Shown here: piece after piece, positions 37,030 through 47,803 of the stretch
Layout: each line of letters begins with the position of its first letter
How positions within the stretch are numbered: position 1 is the first letter of the stretch
NCBI GenBank assembly: GCA_035582835.1
Contig: JAYKAV010002976.1
Span: 81,838 to 145,837, forward strand
Origin: Phoebastria nigripes
Lineage: Eukaryota > Chordata > Aves > Procellariiformes > Diomedeidae
Length of the DNA: 64,000 nucleotides
Direction: 5' to 3'
The notes under the pieces: generated by a model
What the model saw: only the letters and a program-made list of their open reading frames with translations
The model's database searches: none
What the model was told of the DNA's origin: nothing
Made by a program: the position numbers and the translations under genes

Positions 37030-40000
37030 TTATGTATTTCTGTTTTGTTTCATTTTACTATGTGTTATTTAAAACAAAAGACTAAAATTACCTGTACTTT
37101 CTCAAGCACCCAGGACAGTTTTTCCTCATTTACATAAAGTTGAATGTAATCTTTGGGAACTGACAGAGAAGCCAACAAATACAGGATAACTCACCCCAAC
37201 CATCAAGAGTCGAGCTAATAATGAGCCACACTCACTGTTCCCTTTACAGATGTATATGACATGCATTTTTAACATATATGTTATACGGGGTTAGAAAAGA
37301 GTTTAAATCTCAGTACTGCCTGTCTGCAGGAAGAAGTCCATTTATCATGGCTAAGTGATTTGATTAAGAAATTTGTTTACAGTCATTTTAAGTATGATAC
37401 CCATCAGTAGCTGTTACATTCATCTTTGGTAAAGGATTGTTTACGGTCTTGCCAGATGAAAACTCTGTCTAGCTATGCCTATGGGATATCAGAATTTCAA
37501 AAGCATCTGTGTATGTCAAGAGAAGGCAAAATTATAGTAGCTAACAGTGTTCTAGAAGCATTAGAAAATAATATCATAATAATCAAGTTGGAAAATTACA
37601 GGAAAAATGGAAATAAAATACAAAGAGTTCAATTTCAAAGTAACTTGACTTTCTAATGTATTTTGGCCTTGCTCTGATACAGGGACAGCTTTTAGGACAG
37701 TACTGAACACTGTGAGCATGAGAACACAGTTCAGAACAGCCCTGATTGCCCAACACTATCTATATTCTTTGTGCACTGAGCAGGAGCTTTGTATTTCATA
37801 CATTATTCACAACTTGCTGCAGTCATTCAGCAAGGTCAGTACATGCATATCCCTACCATACAGTAATGGAAAAAGATGACATATATTTAGGGAATAAGAC
37901 AACACAAAAATGTGAGCTGTTCTCTGCATCAATTTCAAAGCCTCAAGTTGCTTTTGAAGCCTGGTTCTGTGTTTAGTTAGAACAGATACTCAATAACAAC
38001 CTGCAAGTGACAGGTGGATTTAGTGGGTTGATCTGACTGATGGGGGTTACTGTTTGTATCCCCTACCAGCTCCAGGCAGTTAATAACAAGAATAACCAGA
38101 TATACCCCAGTTATAAATCAAGATCCACTTACATACCAGGCTATAACTTCACAACATGCTACATGTTTATTTATACTTTAATCCACTTTTATCTGATTTC
38201 CCTCTCCAATGTCCTTTGTTATTGTAGGGCTCATTCTAACCTCAAGCACTCTTTCTTTATTCTCCTATCAGTTTAGATTTATGCATATTTTTCTCTGGGA
38301 TCACTAAAGCATTTTCTATTATCTTCCCAAGTCCAAGAGAATTCTGATCTGCCTCTCCCAGTTTCTTCCAAGTCTCAGTTTCTGCCACAGCTAACAGGAA
38401 TACAATTTTCTTTACCTGCCACCACATCTCAACTTTGACTTAGATGGAAAATCCTTAGGGGTGAAAGGATAACCTGATCTCACTGGCAGTTTCAGAGTGA
38501 GTATTCTGCCACCAAAGGAACCAATTACCATCATTTTCTAGTATAGTTTCACTGTGATGAGAAATAACAAGAGGAAGATAGCTGCTGCATGAACGACCAA
38601 TTACATAACACGGATGGAACAAGAAATGTTCCTATTCCCTCACTTCTAACATTAATACATTTTGTTAAAGTATCTTTTCAGTACTTCTTTAAGAAACTAC
38701 AAAGCATAAAAGAGGACAGAGACTTTTACATGGCTTAACCAGCATGTTTAGCACAGACTGTGTGTCACCATTTAATAATAAGCCATTTGAGCTTATTTGA
38801 GGTTTCAATGGAAGGTTGAAGTGAGCCAGAACTACAAAAGCATTCTGCAGACTATACCAGAAGGGACTTTTATTCAGAGGTTTCTGGGACTATCACATGA
38901 GCCATCTCTTAACTGATAAGCAAATTTTTAAAATAAATGAGAGAATAAGTTTACTAAAGAGTTAACACGACAATAGAGACAAGCAAGAAAAATAAACCAC
39001 ATCCTCCACTTAAGGTGCCTCATGTCTTTTTCTTCAGGATGAACTTCTAGTAAATGCAATTTTACAGAACATTGTACTATATGAATTCCTCCAGGACTGA
39101 TTTAGAGATGGTATATTAATGCTTTGCAATTTGTAGGAAGAGTACAAAAGAACTGAGACACTTCAGACTTTGGAGCATTAAGTTTTTTGTGTGACCCAAC
39201 GTTGGCTATTATTCTAAACTAACTTCCTCATAGGAAATATGCTAGTTGCATATTTTAAGTTTTAAAACAAAACAAAACTTTGATTGCAAGCCTACTACTA
39301 CCACTAAATTTTCCGTTAGATTGTTTTCTAGTGTTTTTTACAGACCTGCTAATTAATTCTGCAGGGATTTTAATTCTTAAAAGACTTCAGAAGATACAGT
39401 TTCCACTAAAACTTCTCTTGTTGTAGCAATGATGTTCAGGGATTTCTCTCCTATTTGTTTCCACAATTTAATTCTTCATTTCTATATAAGAAGTTATATT
39501 TTCCTAATAAACCCTGCAGAGCTAACTCTTCAGGCATTATACCACCAAATAATCCATAAGGACATACTCTAGTTTTAGATAAACTGACTTAAATCTGGAA
39601 GGAATTTACTGACAGCCTTTACTTACATTTTGTACCTTTTTTACCCTACTATAATGATTTTTAAAGCCTTCTTAGATACACTAAATCATTCTAGTTTTAT
39701 CACAAGCCCATTTCTTTGAAACAATAGAGTTTGTATTCAAGGTGCATGTGTGAGTAGAACTGATATTATATATATACACACTCAACAGTCCATTCTGTTT
39801 TCTCTTTCTGTTCTCAGAGGGTAAGATCCACCTATGTTCAAAGATTCATGGTAAAACCTGCACATTATTTATAACATATTCAAAATTAGATCCACTGCAA
39901 TAAAAACAAGGAGGAAAAAAAACCCAAACAATGCACGAAATGAGAAATAACATTTTTGCAGATCCAAACAATGTGCTGAAATTAGATCAGGCAAATAAAT

Positions 40001-41906
40001 GCCAGTGCAATTCCGAATCAGATAAGATTGAGAACAAGGAGAAAATAAAAATAATTAAAAGTTTCTTTACATTACCCCTTTACTTTTATATTATTATTCC
40101 CTACTATTATTAGTCCTACACGTTTAATTAGGAAAGGCATGTTGGTATCAGTACAAGGTTTTGAGAATATGACATAACCTGATGTCAAATCTTCGAAAAT
40201 ACAATCCTTATTTTTTAGGCCAGTTATTTCTCCACAATATTCCAAAATAATTGTTGTTGTCAAAGAAAAGGATATTGGCTGAGACAGTTAAAATGCTGCC
40301 ATATTATAGTGGAGTAGAACTGCTCTTATAAGTAAGGGTGGATACTAGCTTAACAACTAACAGACTATTCTTCTAAGCCTTCTAAATGATATGTGTTGAC
40401 CTGAAAAGTGGTCAGTACATTAATATTTTATTTCCTGGGATATAGGCATTTAAATGTAGGTAGAGTCAGTGTTCTGGAAGGCAACAGAGCACTGTTAATT
40501 AAACTGACCAATACTAATTAACTTCTTTGACAAAAAAAAAAAGCTTGTGTCTCTCTTCTTCACTTTTACTCATTTCTACATTTTTTTCCGTACTATGAAT
40601 AAGCATTGCTCACAGGTACAGTACCAGAAAGTCCCTTCTTTCCCTCTATCCATGGGCTCCTGAGCCCAGTTGCAGCCTAGTTCCTGCTGCGATAATTAGT
40701 GCAGCTTTCACATAGTTGCGGTCTTTAGTGTTGACAGAGAGAACCAGCTATAGAGAGAACTAGTTCCCAGCATCTTTGAGGAGGTTCATTATTGTTGCTT
40801 TCAAATTATTAAACATGTTATATAGGAAATTGAGGCATTATAAAGATTTTAAGTCAGGTTTGCTATGCTGTTATATGTCATACAAGGAAGACCTGGAGCA
40901 CAGGTCAACGCTAACAGGAGTTGTGCACGTACCTTTCTGCAACACATAAAGGGTAGATTGCTTTAAGTTAGAGAACAGATTCTTTGGCACATTTTCTTTT
41001 GTCTTTTAAAAGAGCACAGGAAAAACTACTTATAAAAGGAGGATAAAAAAAGAATTTCACAGCTCATCCTGCAGTTCCACTGCATTTTATGTTTATGTTT
41101 TATCGGCAATTCCACTTATTATTTGAAGTAATAGTAAAATAATGAGGAAACGTTTAACATTTAAAATAAAAATCAAAGTTTGTTTCAAATATGTCCCTTA
41201 ATTTCTGCTTGCTTGTTTTACCTTTATTTGTGTTCTATATGTAGACACTGAAAGGTACAACTGAAATATTACCCACAGGACAATAGTCAAAATATCACTA
41301 TATTCATTCTAATGGATTAGTATATCTTTTATCACCTATTTTAAAAGGGCTTCCTACAAAGACTCCTAAAGACTGGATAAGAAAATATTTTTAAAAATTT
41401 AAAAACATCCCCAGTACTAGTATGCTGCTTTTATAATTGAGAATAGAGTTTACTTCATGAAAATGAATAGTGACACTAAAAGATAAATGTTTTCTTTTAT
41501 ATAATTTGATAGATAACATCAAAAGAATACTAAGCTGTCACTGCATGATCGTCTCCAGCTGATATATAAAATAAGTAAACAGGTTTATTTTCAAAGCAGG
41601 GGACACTGATGTTGTGACCATATTCTTAATCATTTTATTTCTACTATGTACAATGACTTATGTTGATCTTACCATTTCTTTAATGAATAAATGCTGGTGC
41701 AGTAAAGCGACAGTTGCTCACTGCTGTCTCGTGTCCTAAATGATGTACAGAACACAAACATAATGGGTGTTTCAGTCTTTTGTATTCTACCTGATTCAAA
41801 AAATTACTTTTAAAATTCCTTGTGTACTGTTGCAACATGCTTACTCTGCCTAGATGAAGTTGGGGGTGGGGCGGCGGGAGGGATCGGTTTTCTTTTAATT
41901 CTTTAC
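37030..41906. other. Non-coding AT-rich stretch, no gene recognised
   Basis: No known repeat family or gene was recognised. A 63-codon minus frame at 40072-40263 looks protein-like in composition but has no good splice sites and no recognised family. A minus-strand frame that begins at 42105 runs on to 41680 past the donor-like site at 41906. The part below 41907 is P/H/R-rich and looks intronic. Confidence 0.45.
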
Positions 41907-42099
41907 CCCAAATACAGATCAGCTCTCCAAAAGTTTGGTGGACTAGATAAATGTCTTCTGGTGAACTAAAGTGATCATCTTCAAGCAGTATGCCCATGAT
42001 TTCTTTAGAAAAGAGAGGAGAAGGAGAAGATGTAAATGTAAATGACTGTAGGTTAAAAATGCTGATGTCTGCAAAAGTAATTTCTACATTTAGTTCTTC
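41907..42099 (-). CDS. Candidate exon of an unrecognised gene, 3' part
   Basis: On the minus strand the frame reads MEELNVEITFADISIFN, then a serine/phenylalanine-rich stretch, then FSKEIMGILLEDDHF and VHQTFGELICIWG. At that point TTTGGG|GTAAAG gives a plausible splice donor (intron from 41906). The upstream part of the same frame lies across the retroviral locus at 46173-46230. Joining the two flanks at the shared 5-bp TSD keeps the frame open with no stop. The joined exon would be 251 bp: one base, 83 codons, one base. I do not recognise the protein. An open run of about 165 codons including flanks is among the longest in the window, but chance is not excluded at this AT content. Confidence 0.33.
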
Positions 42100-42104
42100 C
42101 ATCA
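42100..42104. repeat. TSD candidate, left copy (CATCA)
   Basis: CATCA directly precedes the TGTGCTGG start of the LTR. No matching copy follows that LTR's own end at 42702 (CTTGG is there). CATCA does follow the retroviral terminus at 46172. Confidence 0.75.
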
Positions 42105-42363
42105 TGTGCTGGTTTCGGCTGGGATAGAGTTAATTTTCTTCATAGTAGCTCGTATGGGGCTATGTTTTGGATTTGTGCTGGAAACAGTGTTGAGAACACA
42201 GGGATGTTTTCGTTACTGCTGAGCAGGGCTTACACAGAGTCAAGGCCTTTTCTGCTCCTCACCCCACCCCACCAGCGAGGAGGCTGGGGGTGCACAAGAA
42301 GCTGGGAGGGGACACAGCCNGGACAGCTGACCCCAACNGACCAAAGGGATATTCCATACCATA

Positions 42364-42386
42364 TGACGTCANGCTCAGCATATAAA
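42364..42386 (+). promoter_or_regulatory. LTR U3 core promoter: TGACGTCA plus TATAAA
   Basis: Same arrangement as in the solo LTR at 601-624, with the CRE/ATF palindrome about 10 bases upstream of TATAAA. An ambiguous base at 42372 sits between the two elements. Confidence 0.65.
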
Positions 42387-42567
42387 GCTGGGGGAAGAAG
42401 GAGGAAAGGGGGAATGTTCGGAGTGATGGTGTTTGTCTTCCCAAGTAACCGTTAGGCGTGATGGAGCCCTGCTTTCCTGGAGATGGCTGAACACCTGCCT
42501 GCCGATGGGGAGTAGTGAATGAATTCCTTGTTTTGCTTTGCTTGCGTGCGTGGCTTTTGCTTTACCT

Positions 42568-42573
42568 ATTAAA
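42568..42573 (+). terminator. LTR polyadenylation signal (ATTAAA)
   Basis: ATTAAA in ACCTATTAAACTGTC, the same context as the copies at 435-440 (minus) and in the partial LTR near 45893-45898. Confidence 0.6.
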
Positions 42574-42702
42574 CTGTCTTTATCTCAATCCACGAGTTTT
42601 CTCACTTTTACCCTTCCGATTCTCTCCCCCATCCCACTGGGGGGGGGCGGTGAGCAAGCAGCTGTGTGGGGCTTAGTTGCTGCCTGGGGTTAAGCCACAA
42701 CA

Positions 42703-45700
42703 CTTGGTTTGAAGTAAGAAAGGTTATAATGTCTGGTTTTGCTCTCTAAAATGGAAATATGGGCAGCTCTAGAGGGAGGCAAATTGGAGGATGTAGCTGC
42801 CTGCCCTAAAGGAGAAATTAGGGGAGAGGAAAAGAAATTTCTCAAATGTATCCATCATCTGCTAGCAATAAGTGTTACCTGAAAAAAATGGAAATTGCTA
42901 AGGGAGAGTAATTTGGCTGAATATATTGATTAGGGAGCTTGGAAAGTAATAGTAGAAAGAGGCAAAAGAAAAATCCTGAATTACCTTTTAAAAAGAGAGT
43001 AAACTGGCTAATTTAAGGCTTTGAGTTGAAAGTGAAGAATTGAAAGTGAGCTACTGAATCTAACATGGGCTTGGTGTCTCGTCTTATAAAAATAATGGAA
43101 ACAGAATTACAAAGACAGTGCGTAATCTGATAACAGGCATATGTTTCGAACTCCATCAAAAGAGTACATTTTGTGTAACACAATCACAGGTTTTAGAGAG
43201 CTCACTGAGCCACCCTACCTCTCTGTTTTCTTTTCTGAACTCTCTAATGTTGTGGTGAAATAATGAGACTGATTCTTTTATGAGTCTGTCTCATTAGGGA
43301 TTGTTCAGATATTCCCTTGTTGTGCGAACGGTGCCAAACTGGAGGTGTTTCTGGTGAAAGGAGTGTAAAGTTTTGATGAGTAGCTTTTGTGTGTGCCTGC
43401 CTGGATTTCTCTTTATGAAGATTTTGCATCACTAAGGTTGCTTCTAACATATGTTTTCTTTCTGTTACTGTGACAAATGTATTTTAATAGTTCTTGATTT
43501 CTCCGTTTTGTATAGCTATCATTCTCCACTTATTTGAGGGAGGAGCTTCTCTCTTGAAGAGATAACACTTTTTTGAAAGGATTTCTTATCATGGTTCAGT
43601 TAATTGACTTTTCTCGTATTGCTTGCAGTTCAGCTGATTGCAGTATTTTGCAATTACAGACTGCTTTATATGGCTTCTTCCATATAGAATATTGAAAAAT
43701 GTTTTATTATCATTTATACAAAAACAGATTATGAATTCAAAGGCAGGTGCACAGTTTATGCAAAGCAATTACATACTTTCTTTGAAATAGAGCACCTGAA
43801 CACAGCAAAATGAATGAGGTTGACAGTTTGTGGTAGACTGAGTTTGAAGGAGTTCATAGTGTTTTGGAATGAAGTTTAAAGTTCAAGACAAACTGAAGCT
43901 TATGTGCTAAAATATGGAAATAATAATGAAATTACATATAAAGCTATGATTTCTGATCTTAGCAACTGCAATAAAAATTGGAGATGTTAAAAAAAAAAAA
44001 AGGTATATTTTCCTGTACTATGCAACGTGTGGATCTTACATCTATGAATCTCAACCCACTTGCAAAGAAGATTGAGTTAAAGTATATTGCTCTCCAGCTG
44101 TACAAAAAGCATGTGTGCACTCAGCGTGTGGTAGTATGAATCTCTACCTTCTAGGAAATAGCTTAACTATTGCCCAAAAAATATCAGGGCAGTTTTCAAG
44201 GAAAACTAAGTATATAGTAAAGTTGATAGTGCTGGCAAATAGATCTGCTCATGATGCTTACTGTTGTCCAGGTGTGGTGTCCCTGTTGCAAAAAGGAGTA
44301 ATAAGGTCAATAGACCATCTAATGGCATAGAAATGCAGTAGCAAAAAACCCTGTAGATTCTACTGGTAATGAACAAACTTTGAAAGATCCCGAGTTTTGG
44401 CTTGCCTGTGTCATAAATGTGGCTTCTGGTTTTGCCTGCCCTGCCCCCCCTTCATTATCAAGAATAAAAACCTAGGGAATTACTTTCCCATTGGGACAAC
44501 GTGATAAGCTACTGCCATCTACAGGTGACGCACCTCCTCTTGAACTTGTGCTGTGCACAAAAGTATCTTTGGAATTGGTGCTGAGTATAACCCCAGTATT
44601 TCAGACTCTTTCTTTTGAACTCTCAGAAAGTATACTTGTTAAAGAGAGTCCCTGGGGAATGCACGTAGCTGCAGGGTATGTAGCAAAATTCCTGTTCTGT
44701 TTGCATGGTGTCTGGGTACAGGTATTTTGGAAGGTACTGAGAATTTAAGGTCATGTCTGAAAATAGTTATGCATGTGAAAATCTTTGTGCCCTGAAAAGT
44801 CCCTCTGAAGTCCAGAGGGCTGGTCATGAGCAGAAAAGCTAATTGTGTATTCAGTGTCTATTCATCGAGGCCTGAGGTTGTTATGGACTTCTCTGATCCA
44901 CTACATTTCCCCCCCCCCCCCCCCCCCCCAGGATCATATGACAAAAAGCAGAATTCTGATGCATTATTTGACTATTAAGCTTTGAATATGACCAACATGT
45001 TTTAATAATAGCTTAAAGTTAACCATCATATTGAATGCTTCTATGATTTTTATCAATTCATTGTATGAACAAAAAATCAAGGTGCTAGAAGGGCAGTACT
45101 GCTTAAGTTAGCATTAGCCTAAAGATTTTTAATCCATGTTAATATTACCACTTCTATGGCTTTTCAAACGTCCTCAGTTTTAAGGTACTTGTTCGCTCAA
45201 AGGATTTGAGGGAAGATTTGAAGCCATTAACTCTATATCGGACTTTGTTTCAGACTTAATTGATTGTTAAGGGATGTTACAGAATAGTCATGCTCTAGGA
45301 AGTAATGTGCTAGAAATAATCCTCTCTGAAGAATTGTATGGTTTGATGTACACTGCTGAAGCAGGAAATGGTGACCTTTTATTAAACAGATAAAAAGCCT
45401 GAAAAACAAGTTTAACTTGTATGGATATATTTTGGAAGCAGGATCAAGTATCAGCACAAACTGCTTTTGGACTTGTATCTCAAGTGCAGAACAACTTCTT
45501 GATTAGCTATTGTTGATGTTGTTACAATAAATCAGAAGAGGAGATCTGGACACTATCTGAGTAGTGAAGGGGATGAGATATTGAGGGTATTGGTGTCCCA
45601 GTTCAAGAAAGCATTTAAATTCTTACCATCAAATAGGTCCTTAGGTCTGACTTTAGCAAAATGCTTTTCTGAATTGTGGTATGCATGGAAAATACTTTTC

Positions 45701-45820
45701 ACTGCATATGTAAAGCTACTGGAGTAGTATGCAGATCATCGTAAATGTATGGTGATTAATGTCTTATTGAAGTATACCATCATGCCTTCCATGAACACTG
45801 CATTTCACAGAAATGTCACT
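42703..45820. other. 3.1-kb segment between two LTRs, no gene recognised
   Basis: Nothing retroviral (no gag, pol or env motif, no primer-binding site) was seen. By eye the plus strand is richer in T and G than most of the window. In the one line I counted (43261-43320) there were 26 T, 13 A, 12 G and 9 C. It holds a C21 run at 44909-44929 and short frames without family resemblance. It ends at the 15-N gap. Its position inside what the TSD marks as one insertion suggests a misplaced contig or captured host DNA. Confidence 0.5.
44909..44929. repeat. C21 homopolymer
   Basis: Twenty-one C residues in TTT-C21-AGG. The minus strand is a G21 run, which can form a four-stranded structure and is hard to sequence. 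Confidence 0.9.
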
Positions 45821-45835
45821 NNNNNNNNNNNNNNN
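45821..45835. other. Assembly gap (15 N)
   Basis: A run of exactly 15 N. The right-hand contig starts in the middle of an LTR, so the assembler probably broke on the repeat. The real gap length is unknown. Confidence 0.99.
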
Positions 45836-46024
45836 AGTAGTGAATGAATTCCTTGTTTTGCTTTGCTTGCGTGCGTGGCTTTTGCTTTACCTATTAAACT
45901 GTCTTTATCTCAACCCATGAGTTTTCTCACTTTTACCCTTCCGATTCTCTCCCCCATCACACCGGGGGGGAGTGAGCGAGCAGCTGTGTGGGGCTTAGTT
46001 GCCAGCTGGCATTAAACCACGACA
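45836..46024 (+). mobile_element. Partial LTR (3' third), truncated by the gap
   Basis: The first ~80 bases, from AGTAGTGAATGAATTCC on, are identical to 42511-42590. The rest matches with about a dozen differences and ends ATTAAACCACGACA. A lysine-tRNA primer-binding site starts eight bases after the end, so this is a 5' LTR whose U3 is missing in the gap. Confidence 0.93.
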
Positions 46025-46032
46025 GTCCTTTT

Positions 46033-46055
46033 TGGCGCCCAAAGTGGGGCTCGAA
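46033..46055 (+). other. Retroviral primer-binding site for tRNA-Lys
   Basis: TGGCGCCCAAAGTGGGGC followed by TCGAA is complementary to the 3' end of vertebrate tRNA-Lys(CUU). Twenty-two of 23 bases agree with the expected TGGCGCCCAACGTGGGGC... site, the mismatch being A for C at 46043. Lysine-tRNA priming of this type is known from betaretrovirus-like (class II/ERVK-type) elements. The eight-base spacer after the LTR is longer than the usual two or three. Confidence 0.85.
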
Positions 46056-46172
46056 GGGTTCAAGATAACGACAGATTTGATTGGAATGTGCTAGATCGAA
46101 TTTATAGCTGTTATTGCTGTTTAGCTATTAATTGACAGGCTTCTGTGCTTGCCATGGGGTAAAACCACAACA
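46056..46172 (+). mobile_element. Short leader ending in an LTR-like terminus
   Basis: Only about 117 bases follow the primer-binding site. The last 34 (46139-46172, GCTTCTGTG...ACCACAACA) align with the final 32 bases of the LTR at 42671-42702 at about 26 of 34 columns. It therefore looks like the leader joined directly to the extreme 3' end of a 3' LTR, with gag, pol, env and nearly all of the 3' LTR deleted. CATCA follows immediately. Confidence 0.7.
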
Positions 46173-46177
46173 CATCA
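46173..46177. repeat. TSD candidate, right copy (CATCA)
   Basis: Exact match to 42100-42104, directly after the CCACAACA terminus. The 5-bp length agrees with the TSD of the solo LTR of the same family at 306-865. Confidence 0.75.
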
Positions 46178-46230
46178 GTGCTGCAGATATTTTATTAACT
46201 TGGGGAAATATCTTTAGAAAATTTCCACAA
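46173..46230 (-). CDS. Candidate exon of an unrecognised gene, 5' part
   Basis: The minus strand has a TTTATTTGCTTAG acceptor (46231-46243), then an open frame CGNFLKIFPQVNKISAALM that runs into the retroviral terminus. It continues in frame at 42099 if the insertion and one TSD copy are removed. The first exon base would complete a split codon. The gene is not recognised. Whether the insertion really interrupts an exon or the scaffold is misjoined is unresolved. Confidence 0.3.
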
Positions 46231-46360
46231 CTAAGCAAATAAATGGTATATACATGAACCTCACCTGTGGTGGCATGCTACTTTTCCAGACAGCAGACTC
46301 CTGAATGATGGACAATGTGAGAAAGATTGATCAATAAGAATTATGTGTGTTATTGAAGAA

Positions 46361-46425
46361 AACAAAAAAAAAACCCACCCACAAAAACAAGCCAAACAAA
46401 CCAACCAACCAAACAAACAAAAAAT
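46361..46425. repeat. A/C-rich simple repeat
   Basis: AACA, CCAA and CAAA units in a row (AACAAACCAACCAACCAAAC and similar) with no G or T except one G. Confidence 0.85.
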
Positions 46426-47764
46426 TAGAAAGGATAGGTGAAAGGTTATTAGCTTAGTATGGACCTAATCAAGAACTGAGGTGCAGTGGGGGATTTACTA
46501 AACAGAATTTTCTTTCATGATTTTTTTAATTGAGAGTTCTGCACAGTAGCCTTTCCTGTCAGTTACACAGGGAGTGAAGAGGTCCAAGATAAATTCCTAG
46601 CAAGCAGGCTCACTGGCTCTCTCATGCACCAGAATCACCCAGGAGGTGGTAAAGACATCACCTTTGCATTCTAACATCAATTTATGATGACAGCAATGAT
46701 CATAATGTACCAGATACCGTTATTATGACACACAACCATCTGACTCCAAACAGTAATACCCCATTCCCTAGAATTTCCATTCAACTCTTAAGCAAATTTC
46801 TAGTTAGAATAACAAAATCAGCTTTGCTTTTCTGGGATTCCAACTTCAGTCCAACTGGAAGTCTAAATAAGCACTTCACTTACCTAAAATAAAATGCTTC
46901 ATAAAACGTAACAAAATCCAGCACAGTTGACTGGCCCTCCCTGATTCATATAATTTGAATATTTGCAATTAAAGAGGCTCATTTACAAAAATGATTTTAA
47001 AATGCATCACTGACTCCAGTGACAGTGTCAAAATGTTCTAAAACAAACAAAAACCACACACATATATAAACACATGGCTAGATATAACACAACATAATAT
47101 AGTGGGAAATATACTTGTCAGAAATATTGTATCATAAGCTGACACATTTGGCCTTGTCACTCTGTTGGTTATCACCCTAAATTACTTGCTATTTCAAGGC
47201 ATTTAACAACTCATATTCCTTATTGACACCATCATTCCTCTAAAAGGAATAAAGCTGTGATTGTAAAAAGTGCTTCAAGTGAGCAGACCACTGACTCCAA
47301 TAACATGAGTAAGCCCTCAGGAAGCAGGACAAATAAGGTATGTATCTTTCATATTTTGAGATATTTCACTTTTTGCTAAAATGCTCTTTCTCTTGGAGAT
47401 CACACAAATTTGGGGAAATTTATAATTAGACTAAAATATGGAAATTCACAATCAGAACATAATGACAATGACTGTGTTTGCAACAAAATGAGTTAGTTCC
47501 ATACCTTGACATATTAGCCCCAGGAAAGCAAGAATACTATTCAGCCTGATTGTCAGATTTGCCTGCAATAAACCTCACTGCCAGGTGAGTAATGAGCTCA
47601 CAGGGACATGTGTTCCCTCACTGTCTTCCACCAGGATTATCTGAGGTCATGCTAACTGGACAAGCAGAAAGTTCTGAATATCTACATGCACTCACTACGT
47701 ACAACTGTAACCAGTGGTGACTGAAAACTAACTGATTTTAACTGGCAAGTGGCTACAAGTGTTC

Positions 47765-47803
47765 TGTTTTGTTTTGTTTTGTTTTTTAAAAAAAAAAAAA
47801 AAA
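47765..47803. repeat. (GTTTT)n followed by a long A run
   Basis: Four GTTTT-type units run into T6 and then about sixteen A residues, giving a T-rich/A-rich inverted arrangement. Confidence 0.85.

Larger units (their letters stand above)
42105..42702 (+). mobile_element. Full-length LTR (598 bp), same family as 306-865
   Basis: Starts TGTGCTGGTTTCGGCTGGG and ends TTAAGCCACAACA. It carries TGACGTCA (42364-42371), TATAAA (42381-42386) and ATTAAA (42568-42573) in order. It is not followed by a primer-binding site: the next bases are CTTGGTTTGAAG. Its own two flanks do not match as a TSD. Its left flank CATCA does match the base run after 46172. Over the shared last 190 bases it differs from the partial LTR at 45836-46024 at roughly a dozen positions, all in the last ~110 bases, so they are not the same physical LTR unless allelic. 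Three ambiguous bases (42320, 42338, 42372) lie in it. The 97-codon plus and 61-codon minus frames here are not genes. Confidence 0.95.

Noticed and set aside
40072..40263. 63-codon minus frame that reads protein-like
   Set aside because: Length is within chance for this base composition; no convincing splice sites or family.
42703..45820. Internal region of a provirus
   Set aside because: No primer-binding site after the LTR, no polypurine tract before the next LTR piece and no gag, pol or env-like frame.
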